A stretch of DNA of 64,000 nucleotides from Scenedesmus sp. ARA3 (lineage: Eukaryota > Chlorophyta > Chlorophyceae > Sphaeropleales > Scenedesmaceae), in the NCBI GenBank assembly GCA_004335835.1, contig RWJK01001770.1, positions 39,524 through 103,523 on the forward strand, given 5' to 3'. How positions within the stretch are numbered: position 1 is the first letter of the stretch; each line of letters begins with the position of its first letter. Both the position numbers and the translations under genes were made by a program. Below the pieces are notes generated by a model. It was not told where the DNA came from. It was given only the letters and a program-made list of their open reading frames with translations, and searched no databases. Shown here piece by piece: positions 49,340 to 60,797 of the stretch.

Positions 49340-51195
49340 ATGCCCAGTGAACGCTACTCAGGGGTGCACGCAGCCAATTGTCAATTACAACGATTTTGCA
49401 AACGCCAAGCAGTATATTTGCGTGACAACTTTGCAGCTGCACCCATCGACCCACATCGCAGCACTACACGGAGTGGAGGAATGCGTTCCCAGCTGCAGGC
49501 AGGACAAAGGGCCTTAGGATGTCCGCGTTCAGGCATAATTAATTTAGGGCACCAGCAGTATAGGGCGTTCGTGAAACCAGGTAGGCCAGTAGTAGCAGCA
49601 TCAGCCAGTCCAGGCCACTGTGCAACCATCACCACTGGCTTGCACACCATGGACACGATTACCGATGCAATGCTGATTGTCCGTTCGTAATACAGCTTAA
49701 CTTGCTGTTGGCCAAATGCCAGCCCCTGCTGCAGTCGGGTACGCGCGTGTCACACCTTGGCCACTGCTGCATGCTGCCGTGCATTGCCGCTGCACCTGCT
49801 GCCCACCCGCCTGCTTCCTGCAGGCGCCAGCACCGCCACGAAGAAGCACTCAGGCTCACAAAGTGTAGCAGTTGAGTTGACCAACACGTCCTTCAGCAGC
49901 CGGAAGCTGAATGCAACCGTGCTGATTGGCGCGCCGCTGGATGTTGTGTGGGGTGCCCTGACAGACTATGACCACCTGGGCACATTCATCCCCAGCCTGG
50001 TTGAGAACAGGTGCCTGGAGAGACGGCCGCAGGGCTGCCTGCTGTACCAGGTGCGCTGAAAATGCTGCTGTGAAAGTACAGCAGGCGCGCTGCCGCTTAA
50101 AGTGTAGCAGCTGCAATGCAGCGTGACTGCATGTGCGACCTCTTCTCAGCGCTTACAATGTGCTGCACAGGGTTCGTGATTATGGATATATGTATATGCA
50201 GCTTTGAAACGTGCATCCTAGCGTTGGCATGCGGCAGGATTCACAGACAGGTGCTTTCTGCGTCCGGCAGCAGCAAGCAGCAGCAGCAGCGATTCCCATC
50301 AGCACAGGCTTGCGCACGGTGCACGCTGTTGCCAACAGCAATCATGCTGCTGTTGCCGCTGCAGGTTGGCGCGCAGGATGTGGCCATGGGTGTCAAATTC
50401 AGTGCAGCATGCACCCTGGAGATCCAGGAGTACCCTACGGGCATCCCTGACGGCCTCTGCACAGTAGACGGCAACTGGGATTACTACTTCCCGCGGCCCT
50501 GGGGTGGCAGCAGCAGCAACGACAGCATCAGTGCCAGTGTTAGCAGCATGAGCAGCATGGAGGTTGATGTCTGGCGCGACATCAGCTTCTCAGCAGTGGA
50601 GGGAGACTTCAAGGTGGGCTGGGCTGGCTGGCTGGCTTGATGGGGGCAGTTGGGTTCAGAGACAAATTAAAGCATTGCAGTTCTTGCTGACAAGGCATGT
50701 TCAGAAAGCAGTGGATAGGCTTTGACATCAGGCATTTAGCAGTCCGCCGTCCATGCAGCACCCTACAGACGGCCCTGATAGCCGTTGGCGGCGTGGCACA
50801 TGGCAACTTGAGCAACAATCAACTGGCACCCAAACGTCATATTTTGGTCCGCTGTGGTGGTGGTGCTGCTGCAGGCGTTCAAGGGCATCTGGCGCATCCA
50901 GATGAATGACGAGGACAGCAGCTTCCTGCACTATTCGCTGTTTGTCAAGCCGCACCCCTGGCTGCCGGTGGGCCTCATTCAAAGCCGGATCAAGAACGAG
51001 GTGGTCACGAACTTGAAGGCAGTACGGCGCCATACCGAGCATGTGTACAAGCGCCAGGTGAAGCAGCAGCAGCAGCAGCAGGCAGGTGCTGGGCCGCTCA
51101 GCAGTGCGAGCAGTAGCACCATGAGCAGCAGCACGCTCAGCACCAGCAGTAGCGTAGGGACGGATGCAGACGACACAGCAGGGAGTGGCATGTGA
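49340..51195 (+). CDS. SRPBCC / START-like (polyketide cyclase, COQ10-type) protein, probably organellar
   Basis: Exons 49340-49580, 49824-50050, 50365-50613 and 50875-51195 join in phase to 345 codons plus stop. A second in-frame ATG at 49481 would give 298 codons and a compact leader (MRSQLQAGQRALGCPRSG), so the start is open. The fold begins at NATVLIGAPLDVVWGALTDY and continues with FIPSLVEN, QDVAMGVKFSA, VDVWRDISFSAVEGDFK and WRIQM. The C-terminal helix (SRIKNEVVTNLKAVRRH) is followed by a Gln/Ser-rich tail. This is the plant/algal polyketide cyclase/dehydrase-like family of hydrophobic-ligand proteins; the ligand is unknown. Its expression may be linked to RPN5 through the shared promoter region. 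Confidence 0.8.
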
Positions 51196-52564
51196 GGAAG
51201 CGCAGACGTGGGAAGGACCACAGAGAGGGGGGCAGAAAAGCATGAATTCAGAGAAGCACCGAGTTGCTATGCTGCCACCGCTGGCTCGCACCTCCTGGGC
51301 ATTTTGATCACTGCTGGGTTTTTTGCACCGCCCTTTGAAATCGGTTTTGTAGCAGCCTGCACTGTCATGCATCAGTGCAGTTTTTGCCCAGTTTTGTTTC
51401 TTTGTGCAACCAGTGCTTGGCGCAGCATTCTCATGTGGATGCTGCTCGTTGGCGCCTTGACATGTTGTGCATGTGTATGCATCGTAGTGCATGGCATTTG
51501 TTTTACAGCTCAACAGTGGCATGTTGGCCACAATGAGCAAGGCTGGCAGGGGTGCAATCTTTGCAGGCAGAGTTGTGAAGGCGCCCCTGCGTCCTGGATG
51601 GTCAGTTGAGCTGCATGGATGGCAATTGGGGGCACTGCCTGTGTGCTTTTTGCTACTCTTGCCCTTGCATCTTGCCCTTGCATCAAAGGGATCGTTGCAA
51701 TCGTGTATGTTTCTGCATGCAACAGCACCGTACGTCCCATACACCTTTTCGTTTGTTATAATCCTAGCGGGATACTTCCTTTCGACGCCCACTTCGTTCG
51801 ATTACTTCCATCTGCTTTACATGCTAAACAACTCTGAAAACTCCATGTTAACAGCTTGTGCACTGAGTGCAAGGCTGTGTGTGTGCAGGTCGTCGTGTAG
51901 AGTCACAGTGCAGGTAACTGCTTTATGAGCAGGGGTTGCAGGAGATGCATCCTACTGGAAGCCGTAATTGAGCAGGCTGCATGTATGCATGCTGTACCTT
52001 GCTGCAGCATTCACGCATGCAAGACTCATGCTGTGGCTGATGACAGCAGGTCGTGTTGCTCGCATCAAGCGACAGTGGCGCAGCTGGTGCATCTGCTTGA
52101 TGAAAGCTGTCAGAAATTCTTTCTATATATGCTTTAAAAGGTTACCAGGAAGTACGGCCTGACCTGCAATGCTGTTCATACCACGTCTATGCATTCGAGT
52201 GTTACAGGCTGGCCAGCTGCAGCATGCCATCAGGGCATCATGATGGTGGGTGGTGGTCGGCCAGCAGCACGAGCTCACGAGCAGCAGTAACCATCAGCAC
52301 CACTAGCATAGCAATGAAGCCATCAAAATCTGAATAGTGGCACAATGACCGGGTGTGGGCATGCGTTGCAGTGCAATGCTGGATTCATCAGTCAAACGGG
52401 TGTTACAGCAAAGACTGACAATGACACTTGCCAGACCCTCCCAAGGCAGCGGACCTGACACCTTGCTGTACGTTTGTGTTAGCAGCACAATCATCAGCAG
52501 CAGAATGGGCGACAGTTAGCGTCTGTTTGTCGCTGCGCTCTGTTTTTCCGTCGTTGCTGTCCCG
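51196..52564. other. Intergenic region, 1.4 kb
   Basis: No convincing exon was found between the stop of the START-domain gene and the next small gene on the same strand. Open frames near 51.5-51.9 kb have no conserved features. Confidence 0.5.
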
Positions 52565-53173
52565 ATGGCAGGACTTAAACGCCAGCTGCAGCATCACAGC
52601 CATGTAGATGAGCATGCCAAGGTAGTTTTTGCACAGCTTGCAGCTGCTAGGCGCCACGGACACTACATCAGGCGTCGTGCAGTGCATGGCCTCATTCCTG
52701 TGCTCTGCCTTGCTTGTGTGCCTCGCAGTGCGTGTTCCAAGAAGCTGAGCCAGCCTTGAAGCGCCTTCGCATCACAGATGCTGATGTACAGGTAAACGCC
52801 AGTGGATGAAGCTGTGGCAGACATCAAGTACATCTGTTGGCACAGCACACTGCTGCATGCAACAGTTCCCCTGCAGCTTTGCTATGCACTCATCAGCTTT
52901 ACCGGGTATTCTGCTCTCCTGCAGGTTCACACTGGCTGGCAGCAGGACCAGCAGCTGCAGCAGCAGCAGCAGCAACAGGACACGAGTCAGCACCAGCAGC
53001 AACCGCAGCAGCAGCAGCAGCATGCAAGCATTGAGCAGGAGCTGCCCGCTTGTGAGCACGCCCAGCAGCTGATGTATCCCTTCAACTCTGTGCTCAGAGA
53101 GTTGCACATGCAACGCTTGCTGCGGCTGCAAGGCTCAAGCGGCATGCAGCAGCTGCCAGGCACACCAAGCTAG
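52565..53173 (+). CDS. Small Gln-rich protein, unrecognised
   Basis: Exons 52565-52621, 52729-52791 and 52925-53173, all in phase 0 with good splice sites, give 122 codons plus stop. The product starts MAGLKRQLQHHSH and has a basic, nuclear-localisation-like patch (ALKRLRITDAD). A Gln-rich middle follows, then a C-terminal amphipathic helix (PFNSVLRELHMQRLLRL). I do not recognise the family. The helix after a low-complexity linker looks like a short protein-binding motif. An additional upstream exon is possible. The model rests on splice logic and non-random composition rather than homology. Confidence 0.5.
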
Positions 53174-54643
53174 CGTAATCCTGCAAGGCGCTCGTGCAGG
53201 CGGCAGGCAACTGCAACAGCTGGGACAGCCTGCTTGCTTGCCACTTGATGATGTGCAGCAACAGCGCCATCAAGGGTGGTTTGCACAGACCAGTGACTTC
53301 TGGCCTCACAGTACAAAGTGCTTGTGTTTTGTGGTTTTGTGGCTGAAACGCAGCTGTGATGCGCAGCAGGAGTCAGCCTGCAGCAGAAGTCAGCCCGCAG
53401 CAGCAGGCAGCTGCCTGCTGCCTTCAACTGCCTTGAAGCAACTGTTAGGGTCTGTCGCTGGCAGCTGTGCACTCGACCAGGGTTTGCTGGGACCGTGGCA
53501 TTCTGTGTGCTCTGTATGATGTGCATGCAGCGTGCTGCGTCAGCTGTGTGCTGCAATCAGCATGGCTGCTTTGGACAAGTCTGGCCTGCTGCTGCATCAG
53601 ACAAGGCTGTCAGCAGCCAATGTATTATATGAGCTGTGTTTGTTCATCAGTCACAAACATACTTGTGTCTGCACCAAGGCACTGTCGGGCAGCATTGGTG
53701 ATGTAAGATGATGTTGTGCATGAATTTCCGCAGGTGGATTGTCTGTAGCAATCCAGGTTGGGGTGGGTTTTGGCTTTGATGACGTTAGACTAGACGTTAT
53801 GATGGTTTGCAGTGCCTGAGTTCTGCAGTGCAGTGGATAGTGTCAAGTGCAGCAGCCGCCCTGATGACTGTGGCTGTTTGGGAATGATTGTCTGGCAGCT
53901 GCTTAGCGCAGCTAGGCGCATGCTTGTTGGATCGTAGGAGTCATTATTCTCATGCCGCTGAATGCATGGTGGCTGGCATGTCTATGCGGCTTGTGCTCGA
54001 CCTCTGGTACATTCGCTGCCAGACATGGTGCCGCGTTGCTTCAGCAATTGCTGCAGCACCTGCTTAGTCTGCTGACAGCTGACCGGTGGACAGCAATCTC
54101 AGTGCGGTGTGAACAAATCTGCTTGAAGGCACGCTTTGTGATTTGAAAATGCGCAGCCCCATGTTCTGTCAAGCTGGCCTGTTTGCCTCCTGCATCCAGG
54201 ACGGGCGCCTGCAGCAGGGCTGGCATGCATGTACGGCTTGATTAGTGTCATTCTCTTGGTCAAGGTACCTGTCAACATCAAGGATCATGCTATTGTAACA
54301 GTGCCATTGGACTTCTGCACACCAGCTGGAGCCTGCAGGAGCATACACACTCCATGAAGCTGCGTGGCATGTTTAAACTTCCCTTCGTTCTTGCAGATCA
54401 CAGCTTTTCATACCAAACGCGCAACAGTCATACTGCATGAACACCGTGTGCTGACTGTGCACCCTCCGGCTTGAGAAGCCCGAGGCCCTCCTACATGCAC
54501 AGCAAACAAAAATGCATACGCAGCAACCGTTGCCAAAGTTTGGTGCTCTGCACTGGCAGACTCGTGCCGGTCGCCAACAATGCCGACTAAAGGCATGCAC
54601 CCCCAAATGTCCAGTAGTCGCCTGCTTCCTTAACCCGCTGCCC
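53174..54643. other. Convergent intergenic region, 1.5 kb
   Basis: No coding exon is supported. It lies between a plus-strand and a minus-strand stop codon. Confidence 0.55.
53702..53706 (+). terminator. Candidate TGTAA poly(A) signal of the small Gln-rich gene
   Basis: TGTAA lies about 530 bases after the stop at 53173 and supports a real transcription unit ending here. Confidence 0.4.
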
Positions 54644-56805
54644 TCAGACGTGGTTGCTGGTGAGGTGCTGCTTGAAGGGCTTGAACCAGTCCTGGGGGTG
54701 CAGGTTGGCACACCCCATCATCTGCGACATCTCACTGGTGTTGATTAGCTGCAGAGCAACGCACAGGAGCAGCAACAGCAGCAGCACACCTATGTCAGCA
54801 AGCAGCCAAGGCAGCACCATCAGCACACCCTACACCCTAAATCATATCCAGCCAGCAAAACTTCACATCAGCCTGTGGCGAGCTTGCCCATCAGCTCCAC
54901 TCCCACGTATACTGCATCTAGCTGCCGCCGTTGTTGCGGCAAGTTGAGCATGCAAGTGCTGTCAATTGCAGCACCGTCGTCACCCCCGTGCACTGCAGTA
55001 TGGCGTACATAACTGGACAAATGCACCTGTGGCATGTCGAACAGCATCAGCACGTCGTGGTCCTGGAAAGCTGCATCTGACACCAGGTCAAAGTCCTCAT
55101 CCAGTGTGCTGCGCGGCAGGCCCTTGATGGCTTCTGCCACAACCTCATCTTCTTCCTCCCAGGAAATCTTGGCCATGTCAATCAACCTGTGCAGCACGAG
55201 CTCCTCGGCTGTGTGCAGCAAGACATTTGGCAGGTACATGCGGCACAGAGCAGCAGGTGGCATCAGGAGTGATGAAGGTGTTGAGGGATACTGCAGCCTG
55301 CTGCATGTGTAGCGCGTGGCCAAGGCAGGCTGATATGCACAGCATACCAAGTAATATTCTGCCGGGTCAACAAGCAGGGTACTCAACCCACATGTGTCGT
55401 GAAATTGACCGTAGTGGGATGCCACATGTTGACACCAGCTGAGGTCCACTGCTTACATTTCCAATGCAGACTCATGTCCACTCTCTGTCAACAGCATGCG
55501 CACTCGCGTGTGAGCTTGCAGGAATGTGGATAGACTGCCCACCCACAATGCGCGACAAGTAGCAACCAGCTACCTGCGCGCCCAGCACCCAGCTTTGTGA
55601 AGAGTTGCAGGACACACACACTTTGCGCGAGCACTATGTAGCATGATGCCTTTGGGCAGGGGGCTTCTGTACCAGCTTTTGCTTGAAGGTGCGCAGTTAT
55701 GCTTCACCATGCTTAGAATCGTCCTGTTCGGAATGCTCCCTGCTCCTCACCCGTGCAGTTTGGCCGCAGCTCAACGCCCTTCTCCAGCCGCCTGACCAGC
55801 CGCATGGCTGCCTGCGTGTATGCTGCCATCCAGGCCTTGCCCTTTGCATATGGCACCACCACAGGCGGCAGGTCATCGAGCACAGGCTGGTCATAGCCCC
55901 CAGAGTCCTGCAGGCACCAGGCGTTGACGTACTGACGGCCAGCAAAGTGCAGCCTGCATGCCATGCGTGGGCTCAGCCAGAAGTCGTCATCGTCGTCACT
56001 GGAGACCTCTGTGTCTGCAGCAGACGCGCCTGCTGCCTGCTGTGCATGCCTGCAGGTTGGTGTGTAACAAAGAAGCACACGCAGAGGCAAGATGCTCAGG
56101 GGCGTTGATGGGCAATGGGCGCATGTTAGCTGTATGATTTGCGACACTGCTGAAGCTGCTGTTGGTGCTGTCCTTTGTAGCAAGCTGCATGTGCCAGGCA
56201 CGGTGCGCCATGCTGCTGCAGCAGGTGCACGCGCACTGCGGCTTGCACTGCACGTACGGCATGCAGCACATGATCTTGCCGAGCCAGGGCATACACATCT
56301 CTTCGAAGCATGTTGTTCTTGCCTTGTTCTGCAGCTGTAGAGTTCTTCTGCTGAGCGTGGTGCAGCGCAGCATAGGCAGCAACAGCTGTTCCCACCTGCG
56401 CTTCTTTGTGGGCCTGTTCTCGATGCGCTTTGATGCAGGAATGGGGTACAGCGCAGCCCAGTCCGGCTTTACATCATCACCTGCAGGAAAAGCAGACTCG
56501 TGTTGCTCTTATACTACCATGTGGTGGCAGCGACAAGATGTGTACAGGATCTCCTGCTTATGCATGCCGCATGCTGGCAGCATGGCTGGCTCATGTGCGC
56601 AGAGAGAGCCAGCACGCACCTGGCCAGTCCACAAGCGGCCCACCATAGTCACGTAGATAGTTCCTGCACATCTAATTGCGGCTCGAGCTGCGGTGTGCAG
56701 GTCAGAGCAAGCCCTGTTCGTAGAGCAGTGACTGCTGTGCTGTCACCTGTGGGCGGGTGTTGCGCGCTCCCTGGATGTGTGCGGTTGATTTGATGTAATG
56801 GTCAT
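54644..56805 (-). CDS. Unrecognised acidic protein, intact copy of a duplicated gene
   Basis: Six minus-strand exons (56747-56805, 56620-56663, 56396-56480, 55751-56049, 55027-55208, 54644-54748) use intron phases 2, 1, 2, 1 and 0 and all join, giving 257 codons plus stop. Recognisable stretches are RNYLRDYGGPLVDWPG, DWAALYPIPASKR, a basic RPTKKRRH, an acidic SSDDDDDFWLSPRMACRLHF, AAYTQAAMRLVRRLEKG, STLDEDFDLVSDAAFQDHD and the C-terminal NLHPQDWFKPF. There is no signal peptide or membrane segment; the KKRR patch could be nuclear. I do not know the family. A degenerate paralogue at 61976-63834 conserves the exon structure, which confirms the model. Confidence 0.75.
55656..55725. repeat. Dispersed 70-bp repeat, copy 2 (intronic)
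   Basis: This is the partner of 16252-16321. It lies in intron 55209-55750, 25 bases after the donor. The corresponding intron of the decayed paralogue (62582-63100) lacks it. Confidence 0.75.
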
Positions 56806-58359
56806 TTAAACCGCTGATTTGCGTCAACAGGCAGGAAAAGCACGGTCTGGAAGGGAGTGCGAAGGAGTGCACTTCAAACGTGTTTGAAAGGTCGCTGCTT
56901 CGTGTTATATTTGATTTTTCACGGTTTAGGCTCCGTGAACTCTTTTAATAAAACCTTACCAGCCTTGCAATGATAAGTAGCCCCGCCTTGAGCTCATTTA
57001 TGTCATTGTGTGCCACGGCAGCAGCTTGTCACTGCCAACCCAGTGACCTGAGGGACCAACCGGCCCGGTGTTCGGGCCCGGTTGCATCAGTTTTCAAGGT
57101 TGCAGGGCACGATAGACACCTACGTGTTGTTTCAGCACATTCCTGCAATAGTCCCGGCAGACATTACCAGTTTTCACCACTGAAGGTGACAACACGGTGC
57201 CACTTCACTTCAGAAGGTCTTCTTTGCAGGACCCAAATAACAATTGCAATAGCAGCGTCACACTGTGACACCAACACCATCAATATCCCTGATACCTATC
57301 GGGCACCGCTGATGCAGATGCTGCAGTGCATAATGAAGTGAAAACATGCGCACTGCTGCACAGCTGTATGGTACTGTCCTTTATCCTGTGTTGCAATCTT
57401 CAAGCCGACACGAGCACACAGGGCCGCCAACAGCGATGTACTCTCCCCTTCCAATTTGGGCCAGGCCGCCGAACAGCCTGCCAGTGGCTGAGAACGACCA
57501 GCCTTCAGCCAGGCACACACCAAATAACATCTGATCAGGTGGCACATGCATGTGGCATATGCCACTGGGCAGTGGCGAAACACAGCCAACCTGCAGGCAG
57601 CTGCTTCACAGATGTACTACAAGTACTACTTGCAAAGACTAGTACTAACTGTCGCCTCTCTTCACGCATGGCCAGGGCAGGCTGAGAGCAGCCATAGTAA
57701 CCTCAAACACAACAAAGCGCCCAGCAGGGCGGCGAACACTGCTCAACAATGGTAGCAGACATCCTGCCTTGCTGCATGCAGCCGCAGCAGAGGGGCGGCC
57801 CCTCCACTCACAATCAGTAGATCCAACAGCTGTGCACAGCGCTGCATATGGTCACAGGGGCCAGAGCGCTGCTGCCAGCACGCTCGCCCCAAGGACCCCA
57901 CACAGCCAGCACCCAACTCACAGCACCCACCACAACATGTTTGGCACAAGGCCTGTATCTTTGGTTGAAGTACCAGTAGAACACAACTGAGTCCCTGTGG
58001 GTTAAGGACCTTCAAATCTTATGGTGTTTGAAATGTTTCACGCTGCTAAAACCGCTACCTACGCTCACCACCACTGATGACCCAAACCACAATCAGCCCC
58101 TGCAGCACGCTGCAATGTATCCGCCCATTTTGTCAAGTTTTGCATGCTGTTGCTGCAGCAGCTTCTGAACAAGCAACAACCACAAAGCCCACGTGTGACC
58201 CTAACTATCTAGATAAGCTTGCCACAATGTAGTTGATTCTGACTCCGCATGTCAACACTACTGGATACTTTCATGTTTTGGGTTCCATGGTTGTTGGATG
58301 TGCCACCGTGCTGAAACCACAACCTCCCGCTCATCACCCCAACACCACGTAAGCCACAA

Positions 58360-58364
58360 TTACA
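58360..58364 (-). terminator. Candidate TGTAA poly(A) signal of the metalloprotease gene
   Basis: TTACA on the plus strand, 630 bases past the stop at 58990, reads TGTAA on the transcript strand. It would place the 77-bp tandem repeat inside the 3' UTR. Confidence 0.35.
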
Positions 58365-58540
58365 ACCAAACCTGCAAAATACATAAGTGGCATACTTGAC
58401 TCCCTTGCTGCCCTTTCTCTTCTAAGCAAACTGGAGTTCTGCTGGTCCCCCATCTGATGAACGACATCGCTGGCATGTACAGCTATATGAGAAAGTTCAC
58501 TGGCTGCATACTTAGCCACGCTATCCTGGCCATGCCTGAT

Positions 58541-58771
58541 GCACACACTGTGCGGTGATGCGTGCGCCATGCACCCACTCAGCCACACACTGCTCACCCA
58601 GTTTGTGAACAAAGCTGGCACACACTGTGCGGTGATGCTTGCACCATACACCCACTCAGCCACACACTGCTCACCCAGTTTATTAACAAAGCTGGCACAC
58701 ACTGTGCGGTGATGCTTGCACCATGCACCCACTCAGCCACACACTGCTCACCCACTTTGCGAACAAAGCTG
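58541..58771 (+). repeat. 77-bp tandem repeat, three copies
   Basis: Copies start at 58541, 58618 and 58695, each beginning GCACACACTGTGCGGTGATG. They differ at only a few positions. Confidence 0.92.
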
Positions 58772-58989
58772 GCACCTCTCAACCCGTAAACATGTACATC
58801 TCTGAAAGAAGCGCATCTCGATTTGGTTGGTACTGCTACTAGTTGCACCACTACTTATACTAGATGCAACCAGCAATGATGAGGCATATGCTACAAGCCG
58901 CCACTGGCAGCATGTCGCACGGCTGGCAGCATGTCGCACAGCCTGTCGTTTTGCTGATGTCACTGATGCTGATAGTGTTGCCAACTTTA

Positions 58990-59086
58990 CTACCTGCCGC
59001 TGCGCCATGCCGTCCACTGTGCCTGCATGCGGGACACCTGGTTACTCGTAAAGGAATCCATGCAGTTGTCGTTAGTGTAGTCCTGC

Positions 59087-59123
<37 letters not shown>

Positions 59124-60797
59124 CAGACAGCATCAGCCGCATTATCATAAACACTCAAAGGCTTGCTTGTAGCAGCGGGTTGGCACTGCTGCAGCATGCT
59201 TAGCGTCAACACACCTGCATGGTTCAATCATGCTGCACTGCCGGGCATGCCTTCAATAGCTGCTGAGTGCCTGCTGTATTCATATAGCCACGCAAACTCA
59301 CCATAAAGTTCTTGACAAGGTCGGGACCCTGCGCGTCAATGCATGTGTTTATACCAATGGGGCACCCGTAGTTTGGTCCGCCAACAGCTGGTGTATCTGG
59401 TACAAAGTCGCCACTGTTGGCAGTGTCTGTTGTGCCGCACCCGCCCTGCAGCAGACAGGCAGCGCAGCAGCACAGCATTCAGCATGTCAGATTTTGACAT
59501 CGCTACCTGATATGTGTGAATGCACTTGTCGCAGAGTGCACGTGCGTAAGGCCACGACGGGTGATAGTGCAACGGCTGTCTGCAAGTGGCTGCTTTGTGA
59601 TGTTGATGTAGGAAGCACTGCAGCAATGCACTCTGAGCCACGCCATAAACAACAGACCAACAGCATGTCTGTTGTCAGAATGTACAGCTGCTGTTGTTGA
59701 GGCAGCTTGAACTTCGCACCTGGAACGTGTGATACAGCCCCAGCCAGTGGCCCACTTCGTGCACAGCAGTGTCACCCAGGTTATGAGGCACGGCACTGCC
59801 ACCGTTGACTGAGCTGTGCAGCAGCACCACTCCATCATGGATTCGGGCACTCCCTACCGGCTGGTAGTCCGAAGGGAACGTCGCCCAGCCAAGTATGCCG
59901 CGCTCCGGCTCCCATGTGTAGATGTTTAGGGTGGTGGCGCTGCCCTGGCGCAGCGCCGCCTTGGTGTCGAGTTCGCCCCTGCTGCCATACCCTGCGTTGA
60001 AGACTCGTTTGCTGCTAGTGGAGTACTGTTGAGCGCTAACAAGTTGGAAGGAGAAGGCGGAGGAGAAGGCTGCATTGAGGGTGGCAATCTGGGCGTTGAT
60101 CCGCTCCTGCGCACACCAAACAGCACGGCAGCCAGGGAGTGAGCAGAGGGCTGCTGATGCTTGTCTGCATGGCAACTGCACAGTGCGCTGTGCACTGGCC
60201 TCAGACAGCGGCCGAAGCAAGGAGGCAGCGGCAGTGCTGCATGGTGTGCAGGCATGCATGCACAACGGTCCTTATGGATCCTGGAGCCGTCTAAATTGTC
60301 ATAAGGCATGGTGGTTTGTTTAGAGGCGATGTTTACAGACGCCTCACCCGTGAGACCACGCCCGCCCTGTTGTTCAGTGTCATCACATGGAAGTACACCT
60401 GGATGACAGGTGCCGCCTGCGCAATGCTGACACCCTCGCCGCGTCTCTTGATCTGCTGCAGCCTCTGCTTGAAGCGGCGCTCTGCTGCCTCCCGCTTCTC
60501 CTTGGTGCCCTCGTCTGTCGCGCAGCGCCTCTCGCTCACAGGTGCATCTGCTGGCGGCGGCGACTCTTCTCCTAGATTTGCAGGGAGCTCGAAAGGGACA
60601 TCTTGCGCTGTATTGAGCAGGGCAGCTGCTGCTGCTGCAATGGTTTCATTAGTGCCAGCAGCCTCCCGACGCTGCTGCAGCTTGCGCCCGTGTTTATGGG
60701 CGGGGTGTGCTGCTGCAGGCCGGGCGCCTGCCAGGATGCAGGCGGCAAGCACCAGCAGCAGCATCGACATCCTGCTGGGGGACGCCATGAGAGTCAT
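58990..60797 (-). CDS. Secreted M43 (pappalysin/cytophagalysin-type) zinc metalloprotease
   Basis: Exons 60348-60797, 59720-60106, 59302-59445 and 58990-59082, all joined in phase 0, give 357 codons plus stop. The N-terminus is a signal peptide (SMLLLVLAACILAG). A propeptide with charged helices follows, then IQVYFHVMTLNNRAGVVS, where the M43 catalytic domain begins. The zinc site HEVGHWLGLYH (His266, Glu267, His270, His276) is complete. A Cys-rich segment follows (GGCGTTDTAN, PDTPAVGGPNYGCP). The Met-turn region NFMDYTNDNCM (Met335) lies in the last exon. The enzyme is expected to be extracellular or in the cell wall; its substrate is unknown, and wall remodelling is a guess. The gene lies between the two copies of the duplicated acidic-protein gene. 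Confidence 0.93.
59089..59123 (+). repeat. (CAG)n tract in metalloprotease intron 3
   Basis: About 11-12 CAG triplets, CTG on the transcript strand, end only a few bases before the acceptor CCGCAG of exon 58990-59082. Confidence 0.9.

Larger units (their letters stand above)
56806..58989. other. Intergenic region, 2.2 kb
   Basis: No exon could be tied into a gene. It holds the 5' flank of the acidic-protein gene and the 3' flank of the metalloprotease gene, including a tandem repeat and a candidate poly(A) signal. Confidence 0.55.

Noticed and set aside
51491..51928. Plus-strand open frame with hydrophobic stretches downstream of the START-domain gene
   Set aside because: No signal peptide, conserved motif or convincing splice sites; probably 3' UTR or intergenic.
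58334..58732. Minus-strand open frame ending in a hydrophobic tail (MYFAGLVVIVAYVVLG), like a tail-anchored protein
   Set aside because: Most of it is the 77-bp tandem repeat, no upstream exon joins, and it lies in the probable 3' UTR of the metalloprotease gene.
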